Assembly (NCBI GenBank): GCA_934086935.1
Contig: CAKOIQ010000007.1
Location: 1-54,970, forward strand
Reading direction: 5' to 3'
DNA: 54,970 nt
Source: an uncultured Bacilli bacterium
Lineage (GTDB): Bacteria; Bacillota_I; Bacilli_A; RF39; UBA660
Shown here piece after piece: positions 42,466 to 51,492 of this stretch. Within the stretch, counting starts at the first letter, position 1. Each line of letters opens with the position of its first letter. Both the position numbers and the translations under genes were made by a program. The notes under the pieces were generated by a model. The model saw only the letters and a program-made list of their open reading frames with translations. It did not search any database and was not told the origin of the DNA.

Positions 42466-44487
42466 ATGAATTTAGTTATTGTAGAATCTCCAAGTAAGAC
42501 TAAAACTATTGCTAAATATTTAGGACCTAAATATAAAGTAGTATCTAGTAAAGGTCATATTAGAGATTTGGCAACAACTGGGAAGTATGGATTAGGTATT
42601 GATGTAGAAGATGATTTTAAACCTAATTATACTGTTATTAAAGGTAAATCTAGTGTTATTAAAGAACTTAAGAAAGATGCAAGTAATTCTGATACTATTT
42701 ATCTAGCAACCGATCCTGACCGCGAAGGAGAAGCTATTAGTTGGCATATCTATGATGCTTTAAAATTAAATGATAATAATTATAAAAGAGTTGTATTTAA
42801 CGAGATTACTCATGATGCAGTTGTTAATGCTTTTAAAACACCTAGAATGATTGATATGAATTTAGTTAAGAGTCAAGAAACTAGAAGAATGTTAGATCGT
42901 ATTATTGGTTTTAGATTATCTAAATTAATGCAATCAAAAACTGGGGGTAAATCGGCTGGTAGAGTTCAATCTGTTGCTTTAAAGTTAATTGTTGATAGAG
43001 AAAGAGAAATTAATGCTTTTGTACCAGAAGAATATTGGACTATAACTGCTAAGTTTCCGGATTTTGAAGCAGATTTAGAAAAATATAATAATAAAAAGAT
43101 TGAAATTAAATCACAAGTTGAAGCTGATAAAATATTAAATAAATTATCTAAGAGTTTTAATATTGATGGCATTGAAAAGAAAGAAAAGAGTAAGAAGGGA
43201 GTACTTCCTTTTACGACTTCTTCTTTACAACAAGCTTGTGCTAATAAGTTAAATTTTGGTGCTTCTAAGACAATGAGAATAGCTCAAAAATTATATGAAA
43301 GTGTAGATATTGGAACAGAAACTGTAGGTTTAATAACTTATATGCGTACAGATTCGACTAGATTATCTGATACTTTTGTAGGTGATGTTAAGAGTTATAT
43401 TACTAAAAATTATGGTAAAGAATATGTTGGTAGTGTTAAGAAAACAAAAGAAAAACAAAATGTACAAGATGCCCATGAAGCAATTAGACCAACTAGTATA
43501 TTAAGAACACCAGAAAGTGTTAAAGAATATTTATCTAGTGATGAATATAAAGTTTATAGTATTATTTATTATAGAGCACTGGCTTCATTAATGTGTGATG
43601 CTAAAGTATTAGCAACAACTATTACATTAGAAAATAATGGATATTTATTTAAAGCAACTGGTTCAGTATTAGTATTTGATGGTTTCTTAAAAGTTTATCA
43701 AAAATATATGGATAATGAAGATGTTGTTTTACCTGATTTAAGTGACTATAAAACTAATGTTATAATTGCGGAAGATATATTAAAAGAACAACACTTTACT
43801 AAACCTGCTGCTAGATATACAGAAGCATCTTTAATTAAAGAATTAGAATCTTTAGGCATTGGTAGACCTTCTACTTATGCGAAGATTTTAGAAACTATTA
43901 AAGATAGAGCGTATGTTCAAGTTAAAGAAAAGAAATTTTATCCAACAGAGATTGGATTTGAAACTACTGATAAATTACAAGAGTTCTTTTCTAATATTAT
44001 TAATGTTAAATATACAGCTAATATGGAAAATGAACTTGATTTAATAGCAGAAGATAAAGAAGATTATTTAAAGGTATTAAAAACTTTTTATAATGATTTT
44101 GAACCTTTAGTTAAAACCGCATTTGAGCATATGGAAAAGAAAGCACCTGAGGAAACTGGAGAGAGTTGTCCTTTATGTGGTAATCCCTTAGTACTTAGAA
44201 AAAGTAAATATGGTATGTTTACAGCATGTTCTAACTATCCGACATGTAAATATATTAAGCAAGAAGAAAAAGAGGTTAAAATGGTTTGTAAATGTCCAAA
44301 TTGTGGTCATGATATTATTGAAAAGAAAAGTAAAAGAGGTAAAATCTTTTATGGATGTAGTAATTATCCTAAATGTAAGACTGCTTATTGGGATAAACCG
44401 ATTGGAGAAAGTTGTCCAGAATGTGGTTCTATGCTGACTGAAAAAAATAATAAAATTAAATGCAGTAGTTGTGATTATACAAAGTAG
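42466..44487 (+). CDS. topA: DNA topoisomerase I
   Basis: The 673-residue type IA topoisomerase relaxes negative supercoils. The Toprim domain has LVIVESPSKTKTIAKYLG and TDPDREGEAISWH. The active-site Tyr lies in LITYMRTDSTR. Three Cys4 zinc fingers end the protein (CPLCG...CSNYPTC, CPNCG...CSNYPKC, CPECG...CSSC). Start ATG 42466 follows SD GTGAGGA; the GTG upstream is inside it. Confidence 0.96.
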   Translation: MNLVIVESPSKTKTIAKYLGPKYKVVSSKGHIRDLATTGKYGLGIDVEDDFKPNYTVIKGKSSVIKELKKDASNSDTIYLATDPDREGEAISWHIYDALKLNDNNYKRVVFNEITHDAVVNAFKTPRMIDMNLVKSQETRRMLDRIIGFRLSKLMQSKTGGKSAGRVQSVALKLIVDREREINAFVPEEYWTITAKFPDFEADLEKYNNKKIEIKSQVEADKILNKLSKSFNIDGIEKKEKSKKGVLPFTTSSLQQACANKLNFGASKTMRIAQKLYESVDIGTETVGLITYMRTDSTRLSDTFVGDVKSYITKNYGKEYVGSVKKTKEKQNVQDAHEAIRPTSILRTPESVKEYLSSDEYKVYSIIYYRALASLMCDAKVLATTITLENNGYLFKATGSVLVFDGFLKVYQKYMDNEDVVLPDLSDYKTNVIIAEDILKEQHFTKPAARYTEASLIKELESLGIGRPSTYAKILETIKDRAYVQVKEKKFYPTEIGFETTDKLQEFFSNIINVKYTANMENELDLIAEDKEDYLKVLKTFYNDFEPLVKTAFEHMEKKAPEETGESCPLCGNPLVLRKSKYGMFTACSNYPTCKYIKQEEKEVKMVCKCPNCGHDIIEKKSKRGKIFYGCSNYPKCKTAYWDKPIGESCPECGSMLTEKNNKIKCSSCDYTK

Positions 44488-44503
44488 ATTCGTCTACTTT
44501 TTT
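44481..44503 (+). terminator. Rho-independent terminator with UUCG tetraloop
   Basis: AAAGTAGA/TCTACTTT stem closed by TTCG and followed by T; the topA stop codon is inside the stem. Confidence 0.85.
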
Positions 44504-44561
44504 GTTGCTATTTTATTTTTTTGGTGGTAGTATAACTATCACTAAAAAGGAAAATTATGGT

Positions 44562-45371
44562 ATGGAGAAACAAAATAAAATAGTTAAGCAATTAGATAGA
44601 GAAATAGCTAGTATTGAACATAAAATTAACCATCCTAAAGTTACGAATTTTAATAATAAATCAATTAGAAATTTGTGTATTGGCACTAAAATTATTGGTG
44701 CTACAATACCTTATGTTTTATCGGCAACTTTAATTGGTTTTGCTTTTAGTGCTCTTAATATGACCCCGATAGCGGTTGATGAACGTAAGTCTAAAGCATA
44801 TACTAGATCTTTAATTGACTCTGAAGATACCATTATAACTGAAAAACAATATACTCCTTATTTGTTTCTTTCATCAAGTTTAAACCAAATGTTTTATTGT
44901 GATAGCTGGCTACTTAATGCTGATGGTACTTTTAGCAGAAATGTAAATGTTTATAATATTGATTCAGATAAACTTGCAAATGCCATGAAATTTTTAGATA
45001 CTCAGGAAATGAATATTGAAGATATTTTAGGAAATCCGGTTCGTACTTATATTGAAACTAGAAACAAATTATCTCCTGAGGAAATTATTGAAAAACCTTA
45101 TATTCAAGTAATTTTGTATGATAAAGATGAAAATGATGTTATTGTTAGAAAAGAAACTGTATCAGAAAATGCATGGACTACACTTTTATATATTTTTACA
45201 TCGGTTATATTTTCTATGACTGTTGTTAAAGATGTAAAAAAGAAGTTTTTTCCATCTGATTTAATTGAAGATATTAGACGAATTAAAGATGAGTATGAAC
45301 TTACATCACAAACTGAATTAGAAAAGAAATTGACAATTAAAAAAGCAAATTATAAAAGATTAATGAGGTAA
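44562..45371 (+). CDS. Membrane protein paired with an amidoligase
   Basis: A 269-residue protein. A charged N-terminal coiled segment is followed by a membrane helix (about 50-72), an extracytoplasmic segment with Tyr/Ser-rich sequence, a second helix near residues 204-222 and a cytoplasmic coiled tail (DIRRIKDEYELTSQTELEKKL). I recognise no family. It lies five bases before the amidoligase gene, so the two share a transcript. Start ATG 44562 has SD AAAAGGA; the longer frame opens at a TTG inside the topA terminator. Confidence 0.55.
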   Translation: MEKQNKIVKQLDREIASIEHKINHPKVTNFNNKSIRNLCIGTKIIGATIPYVLSATLIGFAFSALNMTPIAVDERKSKAYTRSLIDSEDTIITEKQYTPYLFLSSSLNQMFYCDSWLLNADGTFSRNVNVYNIDSDKLANAMKFLDTQEMNIEDILGNPVRTYIETRNKLSPEEIIEKPYIQVILYDKDENDVIVRKETVSENAWTTLLYIFTSVIFSMTVVKDVKKKFFPSDLIEDIRRIKDEYELTSQTELEKKLTIKKANYKRLMR

Positions 45372-45376
45372 TTATT

Positions 45377-46441
45377 ATGTTTAAATTACAAAGTAAAGAA
45401 ATTAAAAGTTCTGATGAAATTTTTAGGTATATTAAACCTAATGATAATGATAAAATTTCAGAAATGAAGGGTTTTGATTTACAAGATTTGTTGTTGTATT
45501 TAGATGAATATTATTTAACTTTAAGGGAAGAGATAGGATTATCAAAAGAGGTTACAATAGGATTAGAATTAGAACTTGAATATGTAATGGAGAAAAGAAT
45601 TAAAGCATTACTTTGGGATTCAGGATTAAATCATAAATGGAAACATACTCATGATACAACATTAATAAATGGTATGGAAATTGATTCACCAATTTTAACT
45701 GATTCTAAAAGATCTTGGGAAGAATTAAAGACAATATGTTCAATTGTTACTCCATATTCACAAATTGGTACTTGTTCTGGTGGACACATTCATATTGGTG
45801 CTCAAGTATTGGGTGATAATATTGATTCTTGGGTTAATTTTGCCGGATTATGGTCTGCTTATGAAAATATAATTTTTAGATTTTGTTATGGTGATTATTT
45901 AACAGGAAGAAGTAGCATTCTTGATTTTGCTGCACCCATAGCAGAAGATGCAAGAATTTCTTATGAAGATCTTAAAAAGATATCTGAACTTTCTTTTGAT
46001 GCTGTTTTAAGAGAGTTTCGTTCATCAAAATATAAAGCAGTAAATTTTAACCATGTAAGATCTAATAATAGATTTGCAATAGGTAATACAATCGAATTTA
46101 GATGTCCGAATGGTTCAGTGGATCCAGTTATATGGCAAAATAATGTTAATCTTTTTGCAAAATTACTACGTTATTGTAAAAACGATAACTTTGATGAAGA
46201 TATTATTAATCGAAGATGGGCAGAATTATCATCACAAGAAATTGATATAGATTTATATGATGAAATATTTTTACCTCAAGCATTAGAGTTGTGTGATCTA
46301 ATTTTTGATAATAATTTAGATAAAGTATACTTTTTAAGACAATATTTAAAATCATTTCAAACTATAGGTAAAAGAATTAGTATTTTTAAACCATATACTT
46401 TAACAAATAAATCTAAACCATTTACAATGAAAAAATCATAG
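45377..46441 (+). CDS. Amidoligase-family protein (glutamine-synthetase/GCS fold)
   Basis: A 354-residue protein matching the Amidoligase_2 (PF12224) pattern. It shows EVTIGLELELEYV with paired Glu, EIDSPILTDSKRSWEEL, TCSGGHIHIG and NTIEFRCPNGSVDP, typical metal- and ATP-site motifs of the glutamate-cysteine-ligase fold. Family members form amide or isopeptide bonds on peptides or peptidoglycan-like substrates. The actual substrate here is unknown. It pairs with the membrane protein upstream. Confidence 0.8.
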   Translation: MFKLQSKEIKSSDEIFRYIKPNDNDKISEMKGFDLQDLLLYLDEYYLTLREEIGLSKEVTIGLELELEYVMEKRIKALLWDSGLNHKWKHTHDTTLINGMEIDSPILTDSKRSWEELKTICSIVTPYSQIGTCSGGHIHIGAQVLGDNIDSWVNFAGLWSAYENIIFRFCYGDYLTGRSSILDFAAPIAEDARISYEDLKKISELSFDAVLREFRSSKYKAVNFNHVRSNNRFAIGNTIEFRCPNGSVDPVIWQNNVNLFAKLLRYCKNDNFDEDIINRRWAELSSQEIDIDLYDEIFLPQALELCDLIFDNNLDKVYFLRQYLKSFQTIGKRISIFKPYTLTNKSKPFTMKKS

Positions 46442-46460
46442 TTTAGGCTATGATTTTTTT
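46430..46460. terminator. Bidirectional terminator between convergent genes
   Basis: AAAAAATCATAG/CTATGATTTTTT stem, TTTAGG loop. Serves the amidoligase gene and spoVB. Confidence 0.85.
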
Positions 46461-47723
46461 AACTTTTCTATAATTTAAGAATACAGTTATAATTATTGAT
46501 ATTATTTCTGATATTAAAAGAGGATATATTCCGATTTTAAGAAATGATAATAATACTAAAGATAATAACTTAATGATTATTGATATAGTTGTTGTTTTCA
46601 TAATGTATTTGGTTTCATTATAGGCTTGAAGAATACTTGATAGTGGGGCTTCAAAGTAAAAGATAATAAAGAAAGGAGCAAGGAATTTAATATACGTTAT
46701 GCCTTCTTGAGTGTTAAATAGGATTTTTAAAATTAGTTTTGAAGATACTAGCATAGCTATATTGGCAATTAATCCATAGATTAAGGTTAAAAACATTATT
46801 TTCTTAAAAATTCTTTTGACTTTTATCTTATTATTTATGTTTTTAGATATTTCTGGAAGTAGTGAGGTACTTAGTGCACCTAGAAGGAATGTTGGTACGA
46901 TAAGTAAACCAATAACGTATGTATTATAAATTGCATATTCTTTAATGATATATGATGCTTGATATCCGTTTATGATTAGAATATTTGTTAGAATTATTGG
47001 TTCTAAGAAGTAACCAATATTACCAATGATTCTTGATCCAGTTGATGGTAAACCAATTGATAAAACATCTTTGATGGTTCCAAGATCAGGTTTAATGTCT
47101 TCTTTTTTGATGGTGAAGTTTTTGGGGAGATATAGGAGAAATACAATGATGGAGAATGTTTCAGAGATAATACTTATTAAGATATATCCAATTACTGCTA
47201 TTAAAGTTCCATATTTCATTAGTTTTGGTAGGATTAATAGAACTACTAATAATTTAAATAGTTGTTCTAGAACGTTGGATACAGAGTGGGGCATCATTTG
47301 TTGTTTACCAAAGAAATAACCTCTGATGATACTTGATAGGGATATAAATGGTAGGACTAGTGAAAGTGCTATTAAGGGGTAATATGTGTCTTTATTATGT
47401 AATAAATTTACTGCTAGATATTTGGCTGAAAGAAGCATTATGACGATTAATATAATGTTTAGGATTATTGATACAGGTATGATTGAAAACATGATGTTTT
47501 TGCCTCTTTTTTCACCTTTAGCAACTATATTTGATATGGCGATAGGAAAACCTAACTGGGTAATTGTTATTAATAAACTATATGTTGGCATTATTAATGA
47601 ATAAATATTTATTCCATCTTTAATAGTACGTGTAAAGTATATTTTAATGACAAAGGCTAATATTTTGGTTATAATACCGCCTATTATTAGAACTAAAGTA
47701 CTTTTTATAAATTTATTTTTCAT
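46443..47723 (-). CDS. spoVB: SpoVB-like MOP-family flippase
   Basis: A 426-residue membrane protein with about 12-14 helices of the MOP/MurJ-like flippase superfamily. The start LVLIIGGIITKILAFVIKI and segment TQLGFPIAISNIVA match SpoVB. GLPSTGSRIIGNIGYFLEP lies mid-protein. SpoVB is needed for spore cortex peptidoglycan. It lies divergent from comN, as in Bacillus where the two are neighbours. It is shorter than Bacillus SpoVB (about 518), so some C-terminal helices are missing. Confidence 0.8.
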   Translation of the reverse strand: MKNKFIKSTLVLIIGGIITKILAFVIKIYFTRTIKDGINIYSLIMPTYSLLITITQLGFPIAISNIVAKGEKRGKNIMFSIIPVSIILNIILIVIMLLSAKYLAVNLLHNKDTYYPLIALSLVLPFISLSSIIRGYFFGKQQMMPHSVSNVLEQLFKLLVVLLILPKLMKYGTLIAVIGYILISIISETFSIIVFLLYLPKNFTIKKEDIKPDLGTIKDVLSIGLPSTGSRIIGNIGYFLEPIILTNILIINGYQASYIIKEYAIYNTYVIGLLIVPTFLLGALSTSLLPEISKNINNKIKVKRIFKKIMFLTLIYGLIANIAMLVSSKLILKILFNTQEGITYIKFLAPFFIIFYFEAPLSSILQAYNETKYIMKTTTISIIIKLLSLVLLSFLKIGIYPLLISEIISIIITVFLNYRKVKKIIA

Positions 47724-47732
47724 TGGTTCTCC

Positions 47733-47761
47733 TTGGAAATTTAAATAAAATAGTATATAAT
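47733..47761 (+). promoter_or_regulatory. Sigma-A promoter for comN-rel-dtd
   Basis: TTGGAA, 17-base spacer, TATAAT. The -35 abuts the spoVB SD on the opposite strand. Confidence 0.6.
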
Positions 47762-47806
47762 AATATATGATGTTAGCGTTATAGATATTTAAGGAGAATT
47801 TTATTT

Positions 47807-48082
47807 ATGGATGATTTTAGATTTAAATCTTTAGGAGAACTTTATAAAAAGTTATTACCAGCTTTAAATACAAAAGTTGGTGATTTAAAAAGAGCTAATA
47901 TTAAATATATTAAAGAAATTGATGTATGGAATTATTTGAAGGATAATTATTGGAAAAATAGATCTGATTTAACTTTAGGAGAAATGGTTAATGATATTTT
48001 AAGTACTCCTAATTTTAAATTAGAGGAATATGTTACTAGAACAAATAAAAATAATAATGAATCTAGTAATGATCTTTTATAG
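47807..48082 (+). CDS. comN: ComN-like post-transcriptional regulator
   Basis: A 91-residue protein matching the Post_transc_reg (PF13797) family: LPALNTKVGDLKR, WNYLKDNYWKNRSDLTLGEMVNDILS. In B. subtilis ComN controls comE mRNA and lies next to spoVB, as here. The C-terminal Asn-rich tail is extra. SD AAGGAG. First gene of the rel operon. Confidence 0.82.
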   Translation: MDDFRFKSLGELYKKLLPALNTKVGDLKRANIKYIKEIDVWNYLKDNYWKNRSDLTLGEMVNDILSTPNFKLEEYVTRTNKNNNESSNDLL

Positions 48083-48093
48083 GAGGATGAATA

Positions 48094-50193
48094 ATGGATT
48101 TTGAACATATTATTTTATTATGTAGAGAAAATGAACTTAAAGCAGATGATTTAGATCTTATTACTAGAGCTTATAATAGAGCTAAAAATTTTAGTGATGA
48201 TAATCATTATTTAAGGGTAGCTGGGATTGTTGCAGAACTAAATGCAGATACTAATATGATTGTTTCTGCTTTGCTTCATGATGCGATTATGAATGGTGAT
48301 TTATCTTTAGATGAAGTTAGAGAAGAATTTGGAGATAATATTGCTGATTTAATTGATAATTTAGTAAAGTTAAGAAGAATTAAACTTAATGATTATAATG
48401 AATCTTCTGGTATTTATTTAAGAAAAGTATTAGTTGGTATTAGTGAAGATGTTAGAGTTTTAATTATTAAGTTAGCAGATAGATTAGATGAGATGCGTAA
48501 TCCTGATGGTATGAGTGAGGAAGATAAGAAACAAATAGCGAATGAAACCATGAATGTTTTAATTCCAATTGCTCATAGACTTGGTATTAATAGTATTAAG
48601 AGTGAACTTGAAAATTTATGTTTATTATTTACTAAACCAGATGTTTATAATGATATATTAGAAAAGTTAGATGGTACTAGGGAAGAACTTGCAGATTCTT
48701 TAGATGAAATGCAAAATAGTATTATGGAAATTCTGACTGAACATGGAATTAACTTTAAAATTAAATCAAGGGTTAAGAGTGTTTATAGTATTTATAATAA
48801 ACTTACTACGGGAAGAAAATGGAGCGATATTTATGATATTTTAGCAATGAGATTAATTCTTCCAACTAAAGAGGATTGTTATTTAGCAGTGGGATTAATT
48901 CATGCTAAATATAGACCTATTCCTAAAAGATTTAAGGATTATATTGCAATGCCTAAGGAAAATATGTATCAAAGTTTACATACTTCTGTATTTGGGGTTG
49001 ATGGACATATATTTGAAATACAACTTAGAACTAAAGAGATGGATGAAATTGCTGAACATGGGATTGCCTCACATTGGTCTTATAAAGAACATGGAACTAA
49101 AGTTGCTCAAAATTTAATGGAACAAAAGTTAGCAATATTTAGAAGTACCATTGATTTAGCTAAAAGTGAAACTAATGATGAATTATTTGTTAAAAGCATG
49201 GAAAGTGAACTTTTATCTAAATTAATTTATGTATTTACTCCTAAGGGAGATGTAATGGAATTACCATTAGGAGCTACTCCAGTTGATTTTGCTTACCGCA
49301 TTCATAGTGATATTGGTGATCATATGGTTAGTGCGATTGTTAATGATAATATAGTTCCTTTAAATTATGAATTACAAGATGGAGATATTATTAAAATTAA
49401 TACTAATAAGGCTAGTAAACCTAATTTAGATTGGTTAGATTTTGTTAAGACTCCACAAGCTAAGAGTAAGATTAAATCTTATTTTAGTAAAAAAGATCGT
49501 GAGGATTATATTGAACAAGGTAAGATGCTTTTAGAAAAAGAAGTTAAAAAACAACATTTAAATTTTAATGAATTATTTACTTCAGATAAGATAAATAAAA
49601 TACTTAATGATTTAAAATTAAAAGAAGAGGATGATTTGTATTTAAGTATTGGTTCTTTAAGATATACTGCTTATTATATTATTAGTTTAGTTAATGAAGA
49701 CAAGAGAAATATTCAAGATATAATGCTTGATAGAGTTAATAGAAATAATAATATTAGAGATAATTATAAGAATGATGTTATTGTAGCTGGTACTGATAAT
49801 ATTTTAGCTAGTTTAGCTAAGTGTTGTAATCCAATTCCTGGTGATAAGATTATTGGCTATATTACTAAGGGTGAAGGTGTTAGTGTTCATAAGGTTGATT
49901 GTCCTAATGTTAAGGGTTTAACTACTAGATTAATTGATGTTGAGTGGAATAATGCTAAGGATAAGTTATTTGTAGCTAATTTAGTTATTAAGACTAATAG
50001 TAGTCAAAATCATATTTTAGATATTGTTACGAAAGCTAGTACTAGAAATGTTTCTTTAAATGGGATTAATGAAGTTAATATGGGTGAATATATTGATTAT
50101 CATATTAGTGTTAAAGTTAATAGTGTAGATGAACTTGGTTTATTTATTGATGAACTTAAAAATTTAAGTTATGTTGTGGAGATTATTAGATGA
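48094..50193 (+). CDS. rel: Rel/SpoT-family (p)ppGpp synthetase, hydrolase domain degenerate
   Basis: A 699-residue long RSH protein (hydrolase, synthetase, TGS, helical, zinc-finger, ACT). The synthetase looks intact: SRVKSVYSIYNK, DIYDILAMRLIL, the RxKD loop RFKDYIAMPKE, YQSLHTS and FEIQLRTKEM. TGS has VFTPKGDVMELP, the Cys motif is KCCNPIPGDKI and ACT lies at the end. The hydrolase domain lacks the first His-Pro, replaces the catalytic Glu-Asp after HD (HDAIMNGD instead of HDxxED) and has LADRLDEMR instead of LADRLHNMR. It may only synthesise the alarmone. Overlaps dtd by four bases. Confidence 0.93.
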   Translation: MDFEHIILLCRENELKADDLDLITRAYNRAKNFSDDNHYLRVAGIVAELNADTNMIVSALLHDAIMNGDLSLDEVREEFGDNIADLIDNLVKLRRIKLNDYNESSGIYLRKVLVGISEDVRVLIIKLADRLDEMRNPDGMSEEDKKQIANETMNVLIPIAHRLGINSIKSELENLCLLFTKPDVYNDILEKLDGTREELADSLDEMQNSIMEILTEHGINFKIKSRVKSVYSIYNKLTTGRKWSDIYDILAMRLILPTKEDCYLAVGLIHAKYRPIPKRFKDYIAMPKENMYQSLHTSVFGVDGHIFEIQLRTKEMDEIAEHGIASHWSYKEHGTKVAQNLMEQKLAIFRSTIDLAKSETNDELFVKSMESELLSKLIYVFTPKGDVMELPLGATPVDFAYRIHSDIGDHMVSAIVNDNIVPLNYELQDGDIIKINTNKASKPNLDWLDFVKTPQAKSKIKSYFSKKDREDYIEQGKMLLEKEVKKQHLNFNELFTSDKINKILNDLKLKEEDDLYLSIGSLRYTAYYIISLVNEDKRNIQDIMLDRVNRNNNIRDNYKNDVIVAGTDNILASLAKCCNPIPGDKIIGYITKGEGVSVHKVDCPNVKGLTTRLIDVEWNNAKDKLFVANLVIKTNSSQNHILDIVTKASTRNVSLNGINEVNMGEYIDYHISVKVNSVDELGLFIDELKNLSYVVEIIR

Positions 50194-50633
50194 GAGTAGT
50201 AGTACAAAGATGTAAGTATGGTTCTGTAAGTGTTGATGGTAAAATTATTAATGAAATTGAAAATGGTATGGTTTTATTAGTTGGTTTTAATGTTAATGAT
50301 ACTTTAGAAGATTTGGAGTATATTCGCAGAAAAGTTGTTAATTTAAGAATATATGATGATGAAAATGGAGTTATGAATAAGAGTATTATTGATACTAAGG
50401 GAAAGATTTTATCTATTAGTCAGTTTACTTTACAAGCGATGACTAAGGATGGTAATAGACCTAGTTATGTTAATGCTATGAAGGGGGAGGATGCGATTAA
50501 ACTTTATGAGAAGTTTAATGTAATGCTTAATGAAAGTGTTCCTACTTTACCTGGAGTATTTGGTGCTGATATGCTTATTAATATTCATAATGATGGACCG
50601 ATAACGATTATTATTGATTCTAAAGAAAGATAA
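50190..50633 (+). CDS. dtd: D-aminoacyl-tRNA deacylase
   Basis: A 147-residue enzyme that hydrolyses D-amino acids from tRNA. MRVVVQRC at the start, SISQFTLQA, GNRPSY and the NDGPITI substrate loop are all present. It is ATGA-coupled to rel, the arrangement common in Bacilli. Confidence 0.95.
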   Translation: MRVVVQRCKYGSVSVDGKIINEIENGMVLLVGFNVNDTLEDLEYIRRKVVNLRIYDDENGVMNKSIIDTKGKILSISQFTLQAMTKDGNRPSYVNAMKGEDAIKLYEKFNVMLNESVPTLPGVFGADMLINIHNDGPITIIIDSKER

Positions 50634-50662
50634 AGAGCAATGCTATTTGACATTGCTCTTTT
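50632..50662. terminator. Bidirectional terminator
   Basis: AAAGAGCAATG/CATTGCTCTTT stem between dtd and the convergent membrane protein gene; the loop holds the minus-strand stop. Confidence 0.85.
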
Positions 50663-50999
50663 GAATTCCAAACATTGATCCAATGGTTGAAGATAAGATT
50701 AGGATTAGATAATAGATTATTCTTGTTAGGATATTAGTTTTAGTTAAAAATAGACTTAGGATAAAGAATATTATGGTTATTATTAAGCCAAATATTAATC
50801 CATTTAGGTATCCTTTTGAAACACTTGTTTTTCCTAATTTATATCCGGATATAAACATTATTATTAGATATATGATTAATATTACTATGTTATTTGTTTT
50901 TAATCCTATGAGGTTTAAAATGCTTAAAACAAAAGGTAATATTATTAATATAGATATTGGATATATTAATGTTTTAAGATATTTTATTATATTATTCAA
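50643..50999 (-). CDS. Small four-helix membrane protein (TIGR04086-like)
   Basis: About 118 residues with four hydrophobic helices and the GYKLGKTSVSKGYLNGLIFGLI pattern of the TIGR04086/YrzE family, which lies near rel or yajC genes in Bacilli. Function unknown. I favour a TTG start at 50999 preceded by AGGTGG. The longest frame begins at GTG 51008, inside that SD. Confidence 0.68.
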   Translation of the reverse strand: MNNIIKYLKTLIYPISILIILPFVLSILNLIGLKTNNIVILIIYLIIMFISGYKLGKTSVSKGYLNGLIFGLIITIIFFILSLFLTKTNILTRIIYYLILILSSTIGSMFGIQKSNVK

Positions 51000-51029
51000 A
51001 ATAACCACCTACTTAAATGTATGTGGTTA

Positions 51030-51377
51030 TTATTTTATTATGCAATTATTTGCTGCTTTACTATAAGTTCGAAGAAGATTTGATGCTCCTAGTTTAGTGC
51101 CACCAAAATATCTTACTACTAATAGAAAATGATTATTTAGATTATTTCTTTCTAATATGGTTAAGAAACTATTACCAATCCCACCTGGTTCTTTATCGTC
51201 AGATTTACCAGCAGTATTTATTAGTTTATAAGCATAAGGAAGATGACGATAACCTTTATGTTCTTTTTTTAAGGTATTTAAGATTTGCTCGATGTCTTCT
51301 TTAGAATTTATTTCATAAAGATAACCATAGAATTTAGATTTTTTTATTTCAATTAGAGATTCATTTATTAATTTCAT
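51030..51377 (-). CDS. YigZ/IMPACT-N-like protein
   Basis: The 115-residue product matches the UPF0029 (Impact N-terminal) domain: KSKFYGYLYEI, KEHKGYRHLPYAYKL, KEPGGIGNSFL, VVRYFGGTKLGASNL. Full YigZ proteins have about 200 residues; the C-terminal DUF1949 domain is missing. The molecular role of the family is not settled. It is upstream of the small membrane gene on the same strand. Confidence 0.8.
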   Translation of the reverse strand: MKLINESLIEIKKSKFYGYLYEINSKEDIEQILNTLKKEHKGYRHLPYAYKLINTAGKSDDKEPGGIGNSFLTILERNNLNNHFLLVVRYFGGTKLGASNLLRTYSKAANNCIIK

Positions 51378-51492
51378 AATATCACATAAAAAGTATATTA
51401 TATTGTGGATTTTTTGTCAAAATTACTAATTATTTTATTTATTTATTCTTTTTAAATGTCTAAAAATGTGGCATAATAAGGATGTGATGTTT

